Positions 13,605 to 23,935 of a stretch of DNA of 64,000 bases are shown one piece after another (position 1 is the stretch's first letter; every line of letters begins with the position of its first letter). Origin of the DNA: Aradus depressus (Eukaryota; Arthropoda; Insecta; Hemiptera; Aradidae); the NCBI GenBank assembly GCA_963662175.1, contig OY759219.1, forward strand, positions 43,888,675-43,952,674. Reading direction: 5' to 3'. The notes beneath the pieces are model-generated. The model had not been told where the DNA came from, ran no database searches, and saw nothing but the letters and a program-made list of their open reading frames with translations. The position numbers were made by a program, and so were the translations under genes.

Positions 13605-13687
13605 AAAGGTACCTCATCGAACACCTCAAATTTGAAAATTGAAAATGCTTGGAAAACATGTAAAAAATATGTTGTAATATGTATAAA
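13605..13687. other. Duplication junction with 14-bp filler
   Basis: The end of copy 1 (through aaaaatatgtt at 13673) is followed by 14 bp, gtaatatgtataaa (13674-13687), and then by satellite sequence identical to that from 8714. The filler is absent from the right end of copy 2, where aaaaatatgtt at 18647 runs into acccccgccagac. This looks like an end-joining scar. Confidence 0.75.
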
Positions 13688-16600
13688 CAGCCTCACAACC
13701 AGTCAGCAAGCCCTGTAACAGCCCACCTCTACATCCCATTCGTGGGACCTACTCCTCAATAAGGACCCTTGGAACATTGCTCCACTCTCCAGCCTCACTT
13801 ACAGTTAGCAAGCCTTGTAACAGCCTACCAATACATTGAATTCTTGGGACCTACTCCTTGATAAGGACTCTTGGAGCATTGCTCCTCTCTCCAGCCTCAC
13901 TACCACTCCGCAAGCCCTGTAACAGCCCACCTCTACATTCCATTCGTGGGACCTACTCCTCAGTAAGAACTCTTGGAGCATTGTTCTATTCTCCATTTTC
14001 ACTAACAGCCAGCAAGCCCTTTAACAGCCCACCTTTACATTACATTCTTCGGACGTACTCTTATGTAAGAACTCTTGGGGCATTGTTCCATTCTCCAGCC
14101 TCACTAACTCTCGTCAAGTCCTGTAACAGCCCACCTCTAAATTCCATTCTTGGGACCTACTCTTCAGTAGGGACCCTTGGAGCATTGCTCCTCTCTGCAG
14201 CTTTACTGACAGTCAGCAAACCCTAAAACAGCCCACCTCTACATTACATTCTTCGGACGTACTCCTCGTAAGGACCCTTGGAGCATTGCTCCTCTCTCCA
14301 GCCTCACTAACAGCCAGCAAGCCCTGTAACAGCCCACCTCAACATTACATTCTTGGGTCCTACTCCTCAATAAGGACTCTTGGAGCAAGGTTCCATTTTC
14401 CAGCCTCACTAACAGTCAGCAAGCCCTGTAACAGCCCACCTCTACATTACATTCTTGGGACGTACTCTTCAGTAAAGACCCTTCGAGCATTGCTCCTCTC
14501 TCCACCCTCACTACCAGTCAGCAAGTCCTGTAACAGCCCACCTTCGAACATTGCTCCTCTCTCCAGCCTCACAACCAGTCAGCAAGCCCTGTAACAGCCC
14601 ACCACTACATTCCATTCGTGGGACCTACTCCTCAATACGGACCCTTGGAGCATTGCTCCACTCTCCAGCCTCACTTACAGTTAGCAAGCCTTGTAACAGC
14701 CTACCTATACATTGAATTCTTGGGACCTACTCCTTGATAAGGACTCTTGGAGCATTGCTCCTCTCTCCACCCTCACTACCAGTCAGCAAGCCCTGTACGA
14801 GCCCATCTCTACATTACATACTTCGGACGTACTCCTCAGTAAGGGCTCTTGGAGCATTGTTCCATTCTCCATTTGCACTAACAGCCAGCAAGCCCTGTAA
14901 CAGCCCACCTTTACATTACATTCTTCGGACGTACTCCTCAGTAAGGACTCTTGGGGCATTGTTCCAATCTCCAGCCTCACTAACTCTCGTCAAGTCCTGT
15001 AACAGCCCACCTCTAAATTCTATTCTTGGGACCTACTCCTCAGTAGGGACCCTTGGAGCATTGCTCCTCTCTCCAGCCTCACTAACAGCCAGCAAGCCCT
15101 GTAACAGCCCACCTCTACATTACATTCTTGGGACCTACTCCTCAATAAGGATTCTTGGAGCAAGGTTCCATTCTCCAGCCTCACTACCAGTCAGCAAGCC
15201 CTGTAACAGCCTACCTCTACATTACATTCTTGGGACGTACTCCTCAGTAAAGAACCTTCGAGCATTGCTCCTCTCACCACCCTCACTACCACTCAGCAAG
15301 TCCTGTAACAGCCCACCTTCGAGCATTGCTCCTCTCTCCAGCCTCACAACCAGTCAGCAAGCCCTGTAACAGCCCACCTCTACATTCCATTCGTGGGACC
15401 TACTCCTCAATAAGGACCCTTGGAGCATTGCTCCACTCTCCAGCCTCACTTACAGTTAGCAAGCCTTGTAACAGCCTACCTATACATTAAATTCTTGGGA
15501 CCTACTCCTTGATAAGGACTCTTGGAGCATTGCTCCTCTCTCCAGCCTAACTATCACTCAGCAAGTCCTGTAACTGTCCACCTCTACATTACATTCTACG
15601 GACGTATTCCACAATGAGTACTCTTGGAGCAATGTTCCATTCTCCATCTTCACTAACAGTCAGCTAGCCCTGTAACAGCCCACTTCTACATTACATTCTT
15701 CGGACGTACTCCTCAGTAAGTATTCTTGGAACATTGTTCCATTCTTCAGCCTCACTAATAGTCAGCAAGCCCTAAACAGCCCACCTCTACATTACATTCT
15801 TGGGACCTACTTCTCAATAAAGACTCTTGGAGTAATGTTCCATTCTCCAGCCTCACAACCAGTCAGCTAGCCCTGTAACAGCCCACCTCTACATTACATT
15901 CTTCGGACGTATTCCTCATTAAGGACCCTTGGAGCATTGCTTCTCTCTCCAGCCTCACTACCAGTCAGCAAACCCTGTAACAGCCCACCTGTACATTACA
16001 TTCTTGGGACGTACTCCTCAGTAAAGACCCTTCGAGCATTGCTCCTCTCTCCACCCTCACTACCAGTCAGCAAGTCCTGTAACAGCCCACCTTCGAGCAT
16101 TGTTCCATTCTTCAGCCTCACTAACAGTCAGCAAGCCCTGAAAAGCCCACCTCTACATTACATTCTTGGGACGTACTCCTCAGTAAAGACCCTTGTAGCA
16201 TTGCTCCTCTCTCCAGCCTCACTACCAGTCAGCAAGCTCTGAAACAGCCCACCTCTACATTACATTCTTCGGACGTACGCCTCAGTAAGGACACTTGGAG
16301 CATTGTTCCATTCTCCATCTTCACTAACAGACAGCAAGCCCTAAACAGCCCACCTCTACATTACATTCTTGGGACCTACTTCTCAATAAGGACCCTTGGA
16401 GCAATGTTCCATTCTCCAGCCTCACAACCAGTCAGCAAGCCCTGTAACAGCCCACCTCTACATTACATTCTTCGGACGTATTCCTCATTAAGGACCCTTG
16501 AAGCATTGCTTCTCTCTCCAGCCTCACTACCAGTCAGCAAGCCTTGTAACAGCCCACCTCTACATTACATTCTTGGGACGTACTCCTCAGTAAAGACCCT

Positions 16601-17587
16601 TGAAGCATTGCTTCTCTCTCCAGCCTCACTACCAGTCAGCAAGCCTTGTAACAGCCCACCTCTACATTACATTCTTGGGACGTACTCCTCAGTAAAGACC
16701 CTTCGAGCATTGCTCCACTCTCCAGCCTCACTTACAGTTAGCAAGCCTTGTAACAGCCTACCTATACATTGAATTCTTGGGACCTACTCCTTGATAAGGA
16801 CTCTTGGAGCATTGCTCCTCTCTCCAGCCTCACTACCACTCCGCAAGCCCTGTAACAGCCCACCTCTACATTCCATTCGTGGGACCTACTCCTCAGTAAG
16901 GACTCTTGGAGCATTGCTCCTCTCTCCACCCTCACTACCAGCCAGCAAGCCCTGTAACAGCCCACCTCTACATTACATTCTTCGGACGTATTCCTCATTA
17001 AGGACCCTTGGAGCATTGCTTCTCTCTCCAGCCTCACTACCAGTCAGCAAGCCCTGTAACAGCCCACCTCTACATTACATTCTTGGGACGTACTCCTCAG
17101 TAAAGACCCTTCGAGCATTGCTCCTCTCTCCACCCTCACTACCAGTCAGCAAGTCCTGTAACAGCCCACCTTCGAGCATTGCTCCTCTCTCCACCCTCAC
17201 TACCAGTCAGCAAGTCCTGTAACAGCCCACCTTCGAGCATTGCTTCTCTCCAGCCTCACAACCAGTCAGCAAGTCCTGTAACAGCCCACCTCTACATTAC
17301 ATTCTTGGGACGTACTCCTCAGTAAGGACTTTTGGAGCATTGCTCCTCTCTCCAGCCTCGCTACCAGTCAGCAAGCCCTGTAACAGCCCACCTCTACATT
17401 ACATTCTTGGGACGTACTCCTCAGTAAGGACTTTTGGAGCATTGCTCCTCTCTCCAGCCTCACTAACAGTCAGCAAGCCCTGTAACAGCCCACCTCTACA
17501 TTACATTCTTGGGACCTACTCCTCAATAAGGACCCTTTTAGCATTGCTCCTCTCTCCAGCCTCACTAACATACAGCAAACCTTGTAA
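13688..17587. repeat. 102-bp satellite array, second block
   Basis: About 38 monomers of the same 102-bp satellite as in 1-12613, with the same variant order as 8714-12613. This block exists only because of the segmental duplication and is not an independent array. Confidence 0.93.
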
Positions 17588-17748
17588 CTTTGTATAAATT
17601 TATTTTTCAGAAAGATATCGATATGTATGCTAATATTTTTTGTTGTATGGAGGCGGATTCAGGTAATCTTTTCATTAATAATTTTAGATAGGAAGAAATA
17701 TTACAGTGATTTCAATGTGAATAACAGTGCATTTTACTAAGCACCTCA

Positions 17749-18578
17749 TGAACGGGGTTATTATCGCTGTTGTTTTCTGCAATTGAGATTTGAAAATATG
17801 CCTTGGATAGGTCGAGTTTAGAAGATATTTTGGCACCTTTGAGAACATGGTGAAAATCTTCGATTCTAAGGATATCTATCCGGCATTGTAAGGTCGTTTA
17901 AACGTCTGTAATCTCCTCAAGGTCTTGATGATCTGGTGGCTAGCCCAAAGAGATTTTGAAAGTCGTATAATATTATTATCGAGCATAAATTTAAATTCTT
18001 CTTTAGCTAGTTTGAGTTTCACAGAGTCCAGTCGTGGTGGTCTAAAAAATACTGGACCGCCTGTGGTCTCAATAACATGTGCGACGTCATGTTTAACGTT
18101 AGAAGGTGTGACATTTGGTATTGTTAGATTAGGATATACGGCAAGTAGATGTTGGAACTTGGAGGATTCGTTTACCACATTAAATAAATCTCCTTCTGAA
18201 ATGGATGCCACTTCGTCACTAACGGTCAGCTGTGTCCTACCATCAATTTAACATTTTCATTCAATGTCTATTAGAAGGTTGAATAAACCCGAAATTTCTT
18301 GATTTGTTTTAGTAACTGAATGGCCATTGAAATTGTCGCAGTCCCAAATCAACATCTAATATTTGCTACCAAAATTAGCAGAATCTCAGTATTATACCAG
18401 CATAAAGTTTATAATCTTGATTTGGTTTCGATTGTTTTGTGGGGGGTAGTAATGATACCTCTGCGCCACTGTCAGCTAAAAATAGCAAACAGGTTTTTTC
18501 ATCTGAAACAAATAAATGGCATTTGTGAAATTCATCAGGAACTGAAGCTGCCGTTATAGTCCAAGCACCCTGGCACAA
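17749..18578 (-). pseudogene. Ty3/Gypsy pol remnant, duplicated copy
   Basis: Copy of the protease and reverse transcriptase remnant at 12775-13604, displaced by 4974 bp. It carries the same DSGAEV protease motif, the same reverse transcriptase start and the same frameshifts. The shared damage shows that the pol piece had already decayed before the duplication. Confidence 0.85.
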
Positions 18579-18647
18579 AAAGGTACCTCATCGAACACCT
18601 CAAATTTGAAAATTGAAAATGCTTGGAAAACATGTAAAAAATATGTT

Positions 18648-18837
18648 ACCCCCGCCAGACTAGTAAAAATTTGTTAATTGATATTTTTAATGAATTTTTG
18701 AAATTAGCTAAAAAAAATGAATTTACTTTTTAAAACACTGAAATTTACACAATATATGGTAAATTATGAATCGTTTTTGAAAAAATGTATCTGGCTGACA
18801 ATTTTTGTCAATATATAAAAATTATAAAACTATTCGG
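18648..18837. other. AT-rich spacer
   Basis: AT-rich DNA of about 190 bp between the end of the segmental duplication and the 3' end of the first R1-like fragment. No coding sequence or repeat is recognised. It may hold the 3' untranslated end of that fragment, but no poly(A) or poly(T) tail is visible. Confidence 0.5.
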
Positions 18838-19320
18838 CATTCGAGGACTACGTGTTTAGCAGTCTCGACGCCGCCACATGAGCAGGCAGGGCTGTCCTTC
18901 GAAGAAGAGCTTGGCGTTGAAGTCGCCGTGACCTGATAGCACGTGAGATATCCAATGGTCTGTTTGTATCCATGGGGAGTGAAGGCGCACCTGGACGTTC
19001 GGGAAATAGGCGAATGTTGTTCGGCCATCTGTCGATCGCGCCCAACGTTGTTGCCATCTTTCTACGATCCATTCCTGGACAATGCCCTTCAGGCGCTCTG
19101 GTCTCGCCTGTCCTTGCATCTCCTCCTCCAGGGCTTGACGCAAGGCCACTTCCATGTCTGCTTCCAGTGGTAAGCCGCGTCTGCAGAAGTACGAGGCGAC
19201 GGCCCCATCCAAGACTAGGTCTATGGGTGGAGCCCCCGCCAGCACCTGCCGCGGAACCGTGGAAACTGGTGGCCTTGGCAACCCTGAGGAGGGCTGCTCT
19301 TGAGTTGAGGCTGGAAACAT
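18838..19320 (-). pseudogene. R1/TRAS-like non-LTR retrotransposon, C-terminal fragment
   Basis: The minus strand encodes the region downstream of the reverse transcriptase in R1-clade elements. It has LAGAPPI and VASYFCRRGLPLEADMEVAL near the start, then GRTTFAYFPNVQVRL, SGHGDFNAKLFF, and, after a single-base frame change near 18900-18930, the C-terminal cysteine-histidine motif CSCGGVETAKHVVLEC. Matching blocks occur in the element at 21040-23134, so the two belong to related families. The 5' truncation point at about 19320 abuts the Maverick fibre-like gene, and the 3' end lies near 18838. It is dead: no reverse transcriptase and one frameshift. Family assignment is from recalled R1/TRAS features. 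Confidence 0.8.
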
Positions 19321-19780
19321 CCTTGATGTAAACCATAGACGAATTATTAATTTGGGGGAGGGACTTGAAGGATCGGATGCTGTTTCTAAAAATTATGTCG
19401 ACACTCAAGTAAAAACAATAAGTCAGGGGCAGCAGCCGGGGGACAAAATGAACATGAATGAGAAACGGCTAATCAATGTGGGGGAGCCAGTAGAGGCATC
19501 TGACGCAGTCACTAAAGGATACGTAGACAAATCGGCAAAGTTCTACACAGACCTCAAGAACTGGCCTGGAGCATTCATCAACGGCAGCAGAAAACGACTT
19601 GTAAATGTCAGCCCTCCTATAGATGGGAACGATGTAGTCACTCTCAGTTATCTTCAGAGAGAATTGGCTCAAATTGTCAAGAAATATGATAATGCTGGGT
19701 ATGTGACAATGCAGTACTTACACCGAGAACTGTCAAAATATGCTAAAAACCCCGAGCCCTCATTGCTTAAACTGAACTGA
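19316..19780 (+). CDS. Maverick-associated fibre-like protein, 5'-truncated
   Basis: Open frame running from the junction with the R1-like fragment to a TGA at 19780, so its natural start is probably lost. It contains at least two clear copies, and a weaker third, of a short repeat: a hydrophobic turn such as RLINVGEP followed by SDAVTKGYVD (others read IINLGEG with SDAVSKNYVD, and RLVNVSPP with GNDVVTLSYL). This repeat is typical of phage and large-virus tail-fibre or fibre-shaft proteins. The stop lies 34 bp before the integrase start on the same strand, suggesting both belong to one Maverick/Polinton element. The role as a virion fibre is inference. The repeat pattern is seen directly. There is no transmembrane segment. 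Confidence 0.55.
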   Translation, partial: NILDVNHRRIINLGEGLEGSDAVSKNYVDTQVKTISQGQQPGDKMNMNEKRLINVGEPVEASDAVTKGYVDKSAKFYTDLKNWPGAFINGSRKRLVNVSPPIDGNDVVTLSYLQRELAQIVKKYDNAGYVTMQYLHRELSKYAKNPEPSLLKLN

Positions 19781-19814
19781 GGCGAGTGTTGTACTATTAG
19801 TAGTATCATGCAAC

Positions 19815-20765
19815 ATGACTGGGAATATACTTTCAAAACCTCTAACTCCAAGGGAGATTGTTGTCAGCGAACTACATAAACCTGCTCGAGTTAATTACCC
19901 TAGGCGCAGGGTGCTTTTGAAAGGAGTGGATGACACTTGGCAGACTGACCTTGTAGAAATGGTGCCTTATTGGCGAATCAATAAGGGATTTAGGTACATA
20001 ATGACAGTGATAGACGGATTTTCAAAATATGCCTGGGCAATACCTCTGAAACGAAAAACAGGGCCAGAGGTAACAAAGGCTCTAGAGAGTATATTGGTTA
20101 ACAGTAAACGGGTGCCCCATCTGTTACATACAGATGAAGGACGTGAATTCTACAACTCAATATTTCAGAATTTAATGAAGAAGTACAATATTCATCATTA
20201 TTCAACGTACTCGGGTAAAAAAGCTAGCATTGTTGAGCGCTTTAACCGCACCTTAAAAGGGCAAATGTGGAATATGTTTACCTTGAATGGAAATCATAAA
20301 TTTGTCGACCTACTGCCTGCTTTGCTTTCAAGATATAATAATACGCCGCATAGAACAATACGTACCACCCCCACAAAAGTTGTTGAGAATAAGGATTTAC
20401 AGAATGAGCTTCTTGCGACTATTTATACTGCTCCAGCTACCAGTACCAAGCCAAAATTCAAAATAGGGGATTATGTACGGGTATCTAAATTGCGCAATGC
20501 ATTTTCAAAAGCTTACCTAGCTCAGTTTTCACCCGAAATATTTAAAATCGTCAAGGTGCGTTTTACCAACCCACCCACATACCTTCTTCAAGATGTGAAT
20601 AAGGAAGATATACAAGGTGGATTTTATGAACAAGAGCTGCAGCATGTCCACGATCATGAAATCTATCTTATTGAAAAAGTTCTCCGAAGAAAAGGCAAAA
20701 ACTTGTATGTAAAATGGATGGGACTTCCCGAAAAAACCTGGATACATTCATCAGATTTAGTATAA
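19815..20765 (+). CDS. Maverick/Polinton retroviral-type integrase with chromodomain
   Basis: Intact 316-codon frame. The catalytic core shows the DDE triad: Asp45 in WQTDLVEM, Asp107 in LLHTDEGREF, and Glu141 in ASIVERFNRTLKG (33 residues between the second Asp and the Glu). After the core a C-terminal segment begins at about residue 215 (PKFKIGDYVRVSK), a beta-barrel-like DNA-binding region. The last 40 residues (from IEKVLRRKGKNLYVKWMGLP) resemble a chromodomain with the tryptophan-containing YVKW block. No N-terminal HHCC zinc finger is obvious. The RVE core plus chromodomain is the known layout of Maverick/Polinton integrases, which insert the double-stranded DNA element. It would act in the nucleus on element termini. 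No pPolB, ATPase or capsid gene lies nearby, so the element is a fragment. Confidence 0.8.
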   Translation: MTGNILSKPLTPREIVVSELHKPARVNYPRRRVLLKGVDDTWQTDLVEMVPYWRINKGFRYIMTVIDGFSKYAWAIPLKRKTGPEVTKALESILVNSKRVPHLLHTDEGREFYNSIFQNLMKKYNIHHYSTYSGKKASIVERFNRTLKGQMWNMFTLNGNHKFVDLLPALLSRYNNTPHRTIRTTPTKVVENKDLQNELLATIYTAPATSTKPKFKIGDYVRVSKLRNAFSKAYLAQFSPEIFKIVKVRFTNPPTYLLQDVNKEDIQGGFYEQELQHVHDHEIYLIEKVLRRKGKNLYVKWMGLPEKTWIHSSDLV

Positions 20766-21020
20766 TGTGTGATGACGTCATAGCGATCTTGCTGGAGAGC
20801 CCTGCCCCATTTCAACATACCTTCTATTAGATGGGAGGGCGTGCTCATTGGGGAAGTACATAGCCAGTGATTCAACTCAGGGTGTGTCGTGAGGCTCTTA
20901 CGACATACCTCTTCTTGCCCCAGTCTACACTTTCACATAGAAGTGTGGCCTCACTTCTTCAACTCATAACTCTTTCGACATACCTCCTATTACATAACCA
21001 CGGGAAATAATGAGAGGCAC
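20766..21020. other. Candidate Maverick terminal region
   Basis: Non-coding 255 bp after the integrase. It has two related blocks of the form cgacatacctc(t/c)t(c/a)tt (near 20901 and 20978) and ends at gaggcact immediately before a run of G. Mavericks end in AGT...ACT within terminal inverted repeats and carry the integrase close to one end, so 21020 could be the element end. No partner inverted repeat is visible in the window. Confidence 0.35.
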
Positions 21021-21137
21021 TGGGGGGGGGGGGGGGGGGCACGAGGCCGGGCCCGGCCTCGGGGACGGGCCTGACCCTGGGGAGGGTGCTGGGGCGGCTG
21101 CCATCTTGCCCAGGAGCTCCTGCGCCAGAACCGGCTA

Positions 21138-22219
21138 TCCCCCTCTACTGGGGAACGCACCTGATTGGGACGAGATTGACCTGAGCTTGGAGGTTGGGAG
21201 GCAGAAGAGTGGCGGCGCCCCTGGGAGCGATCTCGTAGACGCCGCTATAATCAAGAAAGCTTTCCCGACCATCAAGTCGGATCTCTTACTACTGTATAAC
21301 TCCTGCCTTAGGAGGGGCCACTTCCCTAGGACTTGAAAACGAGCACTCATGTGCACGTTTGTTAAGCCAGGTGATAGGGACCTTTCCCTGGCAGGGGAGC
21401 CACAGACCAATCAGCCTGCTCCCCGTCTTCGGTAAAGTTTGGAGACTCTTATCTTCAATGGAATTCGGGCCCAAGTACATGCCTTTGTATCCTATAGACA
21501 GTACGGTGGCTTGAGGGGCAGGTCCGCCGAAGACGCGTTGATGATGCTGAGGGCGGATATGGGGAATGACCGTAGAAAATATGCCCTGTGTGTCTTCTTT
21601 GACATCGCGTCGGCCTTCGACTGCGCCTGGTGGCCTGTCATCCTCACGCGACTGCGGGCTGTGGGACTGGCTGGGAATGTGTTTGGGTTGATATCCAGCT
21701 TCCTCAGCGATCGATCTGCGACCATGAGTCAGCTATACGCTAGCACTACAGTGGACGTCACTAGAGGCTGTCCTCAGGGCTCGGTCCTTGGACCGATACT
21801 TTGGGCCATACTCTTTGACGGACTGCTCCGTGATCTCGAGGGCCGCGGATATAAGGCAATCGCCTACGTCGACGACTTCGTTGTTACGGTGCACGCTGAT
21901 AGTCGAGCTGCTTTAACCCTTCGCGCCCAAGCCGCCATTGACGACATAGACAACTGGTGCTGCGCCAACAAACTCGGCTAAGCTGATGAGAGGGAGAACC
22001 GACGCCCGACACCCCCTGGTAATCAAAATCCACGGACGCCGCATTGAGAGCCCGGTAACGGTCACTTATCTCGGAGTGCGGATCGGGCCGGGCCTCAACG
22101 TGACGCCCCACGTTGTTGCCATTAAAGAAAGGACTACCGCCACTTTCAACGCTCTGAGCTGCCTAGCCCGCGCGACGTGGGGCCTCGGCTGCTCTGCGTG
22201 TAGAATCATATACACTTGA
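21138..22219 (+). pseudogene. R1/TRAS-like reverse transcriptase, broken
   Basis: The N-terminal RT block lies at about 21138-21336 (GGAPGSDLVDAAIIKKAFP) and ends in a TGA. After a frame change, 21439-21981 gives the palm: FFDIASAFDCAWWP with the first catalytic Asp, GCPQGSVLGPILW, and AYVDDFVVTV with the YVDD active site. After a stop at 21979-21981, 21986-22219 continues with VTYLGVRIGPGLNV, the thumb region. DxxxAFDxAWWP and GCPQGS-LGP are characteristic of R1-clade polymerases. At least three breaks make it non-functional, although the catalytic residues survive. Confidence 0.85.
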
Positions 22220-22828
22220 GTATTCGAGGCTGTAGCAAAGTACGCCGCTGCCGGGTGGTGGCATCGTCCCACGAAGCGGCGACTCGTGATCCTTGTGCAA
22301 GCCCAGATAGCAGCCCTTTTAAGGGTTACAAAGGCCTATCGTACTGTCCGTACGGCTGCGCTACAGGTGCTGGCAGGAGCTCCGCCCATAGACGCATACC
22401 GCCTATAGTCGCCTCGTACTATTGTAGACGCAAGTTGCCTTTAGGAGAAGATATAGATGAGCCACAGCGGTGGTCACGATCATCGGATGGCCGAACGACC
22501 TACGCATATTTACCGGAAATCCGGGTACGTCTGGACTTGGAAACTGCCTGACCACTGGATGTCCCAGATACTATCAGGTCACGGAGATTTCAACTCCAAG
22601 CTGTTCTTCTTTAAGAGGAAGAACAACCCGAACTGTTCGTGCGGCGGGGTCGAGACTGCGGAGCACGTGGTCCTCGAATGTCCGCTGTACGACGGGCCTA
22701 GGGTGGAGTTGATACGCGGGACAGGATCGTATCTAGGACTCGACCTACGGCTGCTTGTGACGGAAACCGGCTACCCAATGTTCAGCCGATTTGTCGTCTC
22801 CTGGCGGAGAAAGAAGCAAGCATTTTGA
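22216..22828 (+). pseudogene. R1/TRAS-like C-terminal (post-RT) domain, frameshifted
   Basis: Continuation of the pol frame beyond the polymerase. One frame from 22219 has FEAVAKYAAAGWWHRP and LQVLAGAPPI. Further on, another frame (22457-22828) has SQILSGHGDFNSKLFF, the motif CSCGGVETAEHVVLEC, and a terminal RFVVSWRRKKQAF before the stop. These blocks match the minus-strand fragment at 18838-19320. Several frameshifts separate them. The cysteine-histidine motif is thought to bind nucleic acid in this family. Confidence 0.8.
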
Positions 22829-23134
22829 CCCTGCGCCGAGGAGGCCTGCAGTCGTCCCCGGCGCCCCAACGAACCTCAATTAGCGATCGCCCTACATTTA
22901 TCCCGAGCTCTCTCGGCCCGCCAAGAAATATAAGGTGGGCTGGAAGTGACCTGATGGTCGGCAGCGGTCGCTCCTAGCCTACCACAGCAACATATATTTT
23001 GTATTTTTAATTATGTACTTTAATATTTTTATTTTGTAAATAAATTTGTTAGGCCTCCCTTTTTCCCCGACGATTCGGCGAAGGTGTCGTGGCCTCCACC
23101 GGAGGTCGGCCACCATAAAAAAAAAAAAAAAAAA
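22829..23134 (+). other. 3' untranslated region and poly(A) tail of the R1-like element
   Basis: About 300 bp after the pol stop, ending gtcggccaccat followed by 18 A. The tail marks the 3' end of the reverse-transcribed copy and its junction with the integrase-like sequence beginning near 23165. Confidence 0.75.
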
Positions 23135-23164
23135 GTATATATCTATTACCCTGTCGGGGTCAGG

Positions 23165-23232
23165 GGATGGGTCCCACCAGGTCCATGCTAACCAAATCCA
23201 TGGGCCCCTGAGGCTGGATGGACTCTCCCAAG
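23165..23232 (-). pseudogene. Possible Gypsy integrase core start
   Basis: On the minus strand a short stretch reads MDLVSMDLVGPIP and then hits a stop. It resembles the first catalytic-Asp block of Ty3/Gypsy integrases (aromatic or aliphatic run, then D-LVGP-P). It is cut off by the poly(A) end of the R1-like element. It may be the downstream end of the gag-protease remnant to its right. The match is short. Confidence 0.4.
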
Positions 23233-23640
23233 TCTGGTCAACCACGACCGCCTCCGTCAATGGTCACATTGGCCAGGGTCCTCACCTTCCCCGAATTAAT
23301 GTGGGGCCCCCTTGCGGAGGGACGGCTCAACTGGGGACCATCCGCCTCCATTGTCGCGCCGCTCCCCCGGCCACCAGGGGCCCTTTCATCCCGGCCGTCC
23401 GTGTTTTCTGCTCTCCTCCAAACCCGGTTGCTTCCGGTCACTCTGCTGCCTCTTTTCCCCGCGACACACCTGCCCCTGGTGCTCATCGTGACGCTGTCCC
23501 TTTTGCTCTCCGCCGCCCGGTCGTCCGGCCAAGCGACACTCTTAACACTCGCCACCCCGGCGATCCTCCTGTCTCCGCCGACCGGAGTCCATCCGCCCCC
23601 GACGACACCTCCCCTTTTCACGGCCCCGTCTTGCTGGATA
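23233..23640. other. GC-rich, proline/arginine-biased stretch
   Basis: About 400 bp of GC-rich DNA with long overlapping frames on both strands but biased residue use (P, R, G) and no domain I recognise. Its position between protease and integrase-like pieces suggests decayed pol sequence, including a deleted reverse transcriptase. Confidence 0.4.
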
Positions 23641-23935
23641 ACCCTCACCTCGTGAGTACCGAACTTGACCTGCCCCGTCCGCAGGTCGATTTGTGCCCCC
23701 TGACCTCGTCAGGCCGTCGTACGGAGTGCATATATCTGCAATGACAAAGGGATGCTCGATCATTTCTCCGTCCACACGGCATCGTAAATTCTGCGTCCCT
23801 CCTACCCTCAGCTCCGCCCCAGTAACTCCACTCGAGTTCCGTCTCATGCTTTTGAGGGGAACCGCCGGTTCTCTTACCCTGAAAACACTCATATCGGCGC
23901 CAGTGTCAACTAGGAGTTGGAGAAACCTAACCCGC
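23641..23935 (-). pseudogene. Ty3/Gypsy aspartic protease
   Basis: The minus strand reads FLQLLVDTGADMSVFRV, the retropepsin active site (D-T-G-A-D), followed by ELRVGGTQNLRCRVDG and HPFVIADI, the flap and second-half blocks of a retropepsin. The frame then runs into the biased GC-rich stretch. It lies downstream of the gag remnant in the correct order for a Gypsy element. No flanking polymerase is left. Confidence 0.7.

Larger units (their letters stand above)
8714..13673. repeat. Segmental duplication, copy 1
   Basis: A segment of 4960 bp made of satellite monomers, the satellite edge, an AT-rich stretch and a decayed Gypsy pol piece. It recurs at an offset of 4974 bp as 13688-18647. Every open frame I compared in the two copies gives the same peptide, so the copies are identical or nearly so. 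Copy 1 begins inside a satellite monomer (cagcctcacaacc) and ends at aaaaatatgtt. A 14-bp filler (13674-13687) separates it from copy 2. Confidence 0.93.
13688..18647. repeat. Segmental duplication, copy 2
   Basis: Second copy of 8714-13673, in direct orientation, containing satellite (13688-17587), the AT-rich edge and the Gypsy remnant. It ends at 18647, where the sequence changes to new AT-rich DNA. See copy 1 for boundaries. Confidence 0.93.
21021..23134 (+). mobile_element. 5'-truncated R1/TRAS-like non-LTR retrotransposon
   Basis: A GC-rich unit starting just after a G run at 21021-21039 and ending in a run of 18 A (about 23117-23134). It holds the reverse transcriptase, the post-RT domain and the C-terminal CCHC-type region of an R1-clade element. 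A 3' untranslated region of about 300 bp follows. ORF1 and the endonuclease are absent, as expected for 5' truncation during target-primed reverse transcription. Base composition (GC-rich) differs sharply from its AT-rich neighbours. No target-site duplication is evident because the 5' flank is the G run. Confidence 0.8.

Noticed and set aside
23046..23744. 232-codon plus-strand frame in GC-rich DNA
   Set aside because: It crosses the poly(A) junction of the R1-like element and has only compositional bias. The minus strand holds protease and integrase-like blocks.
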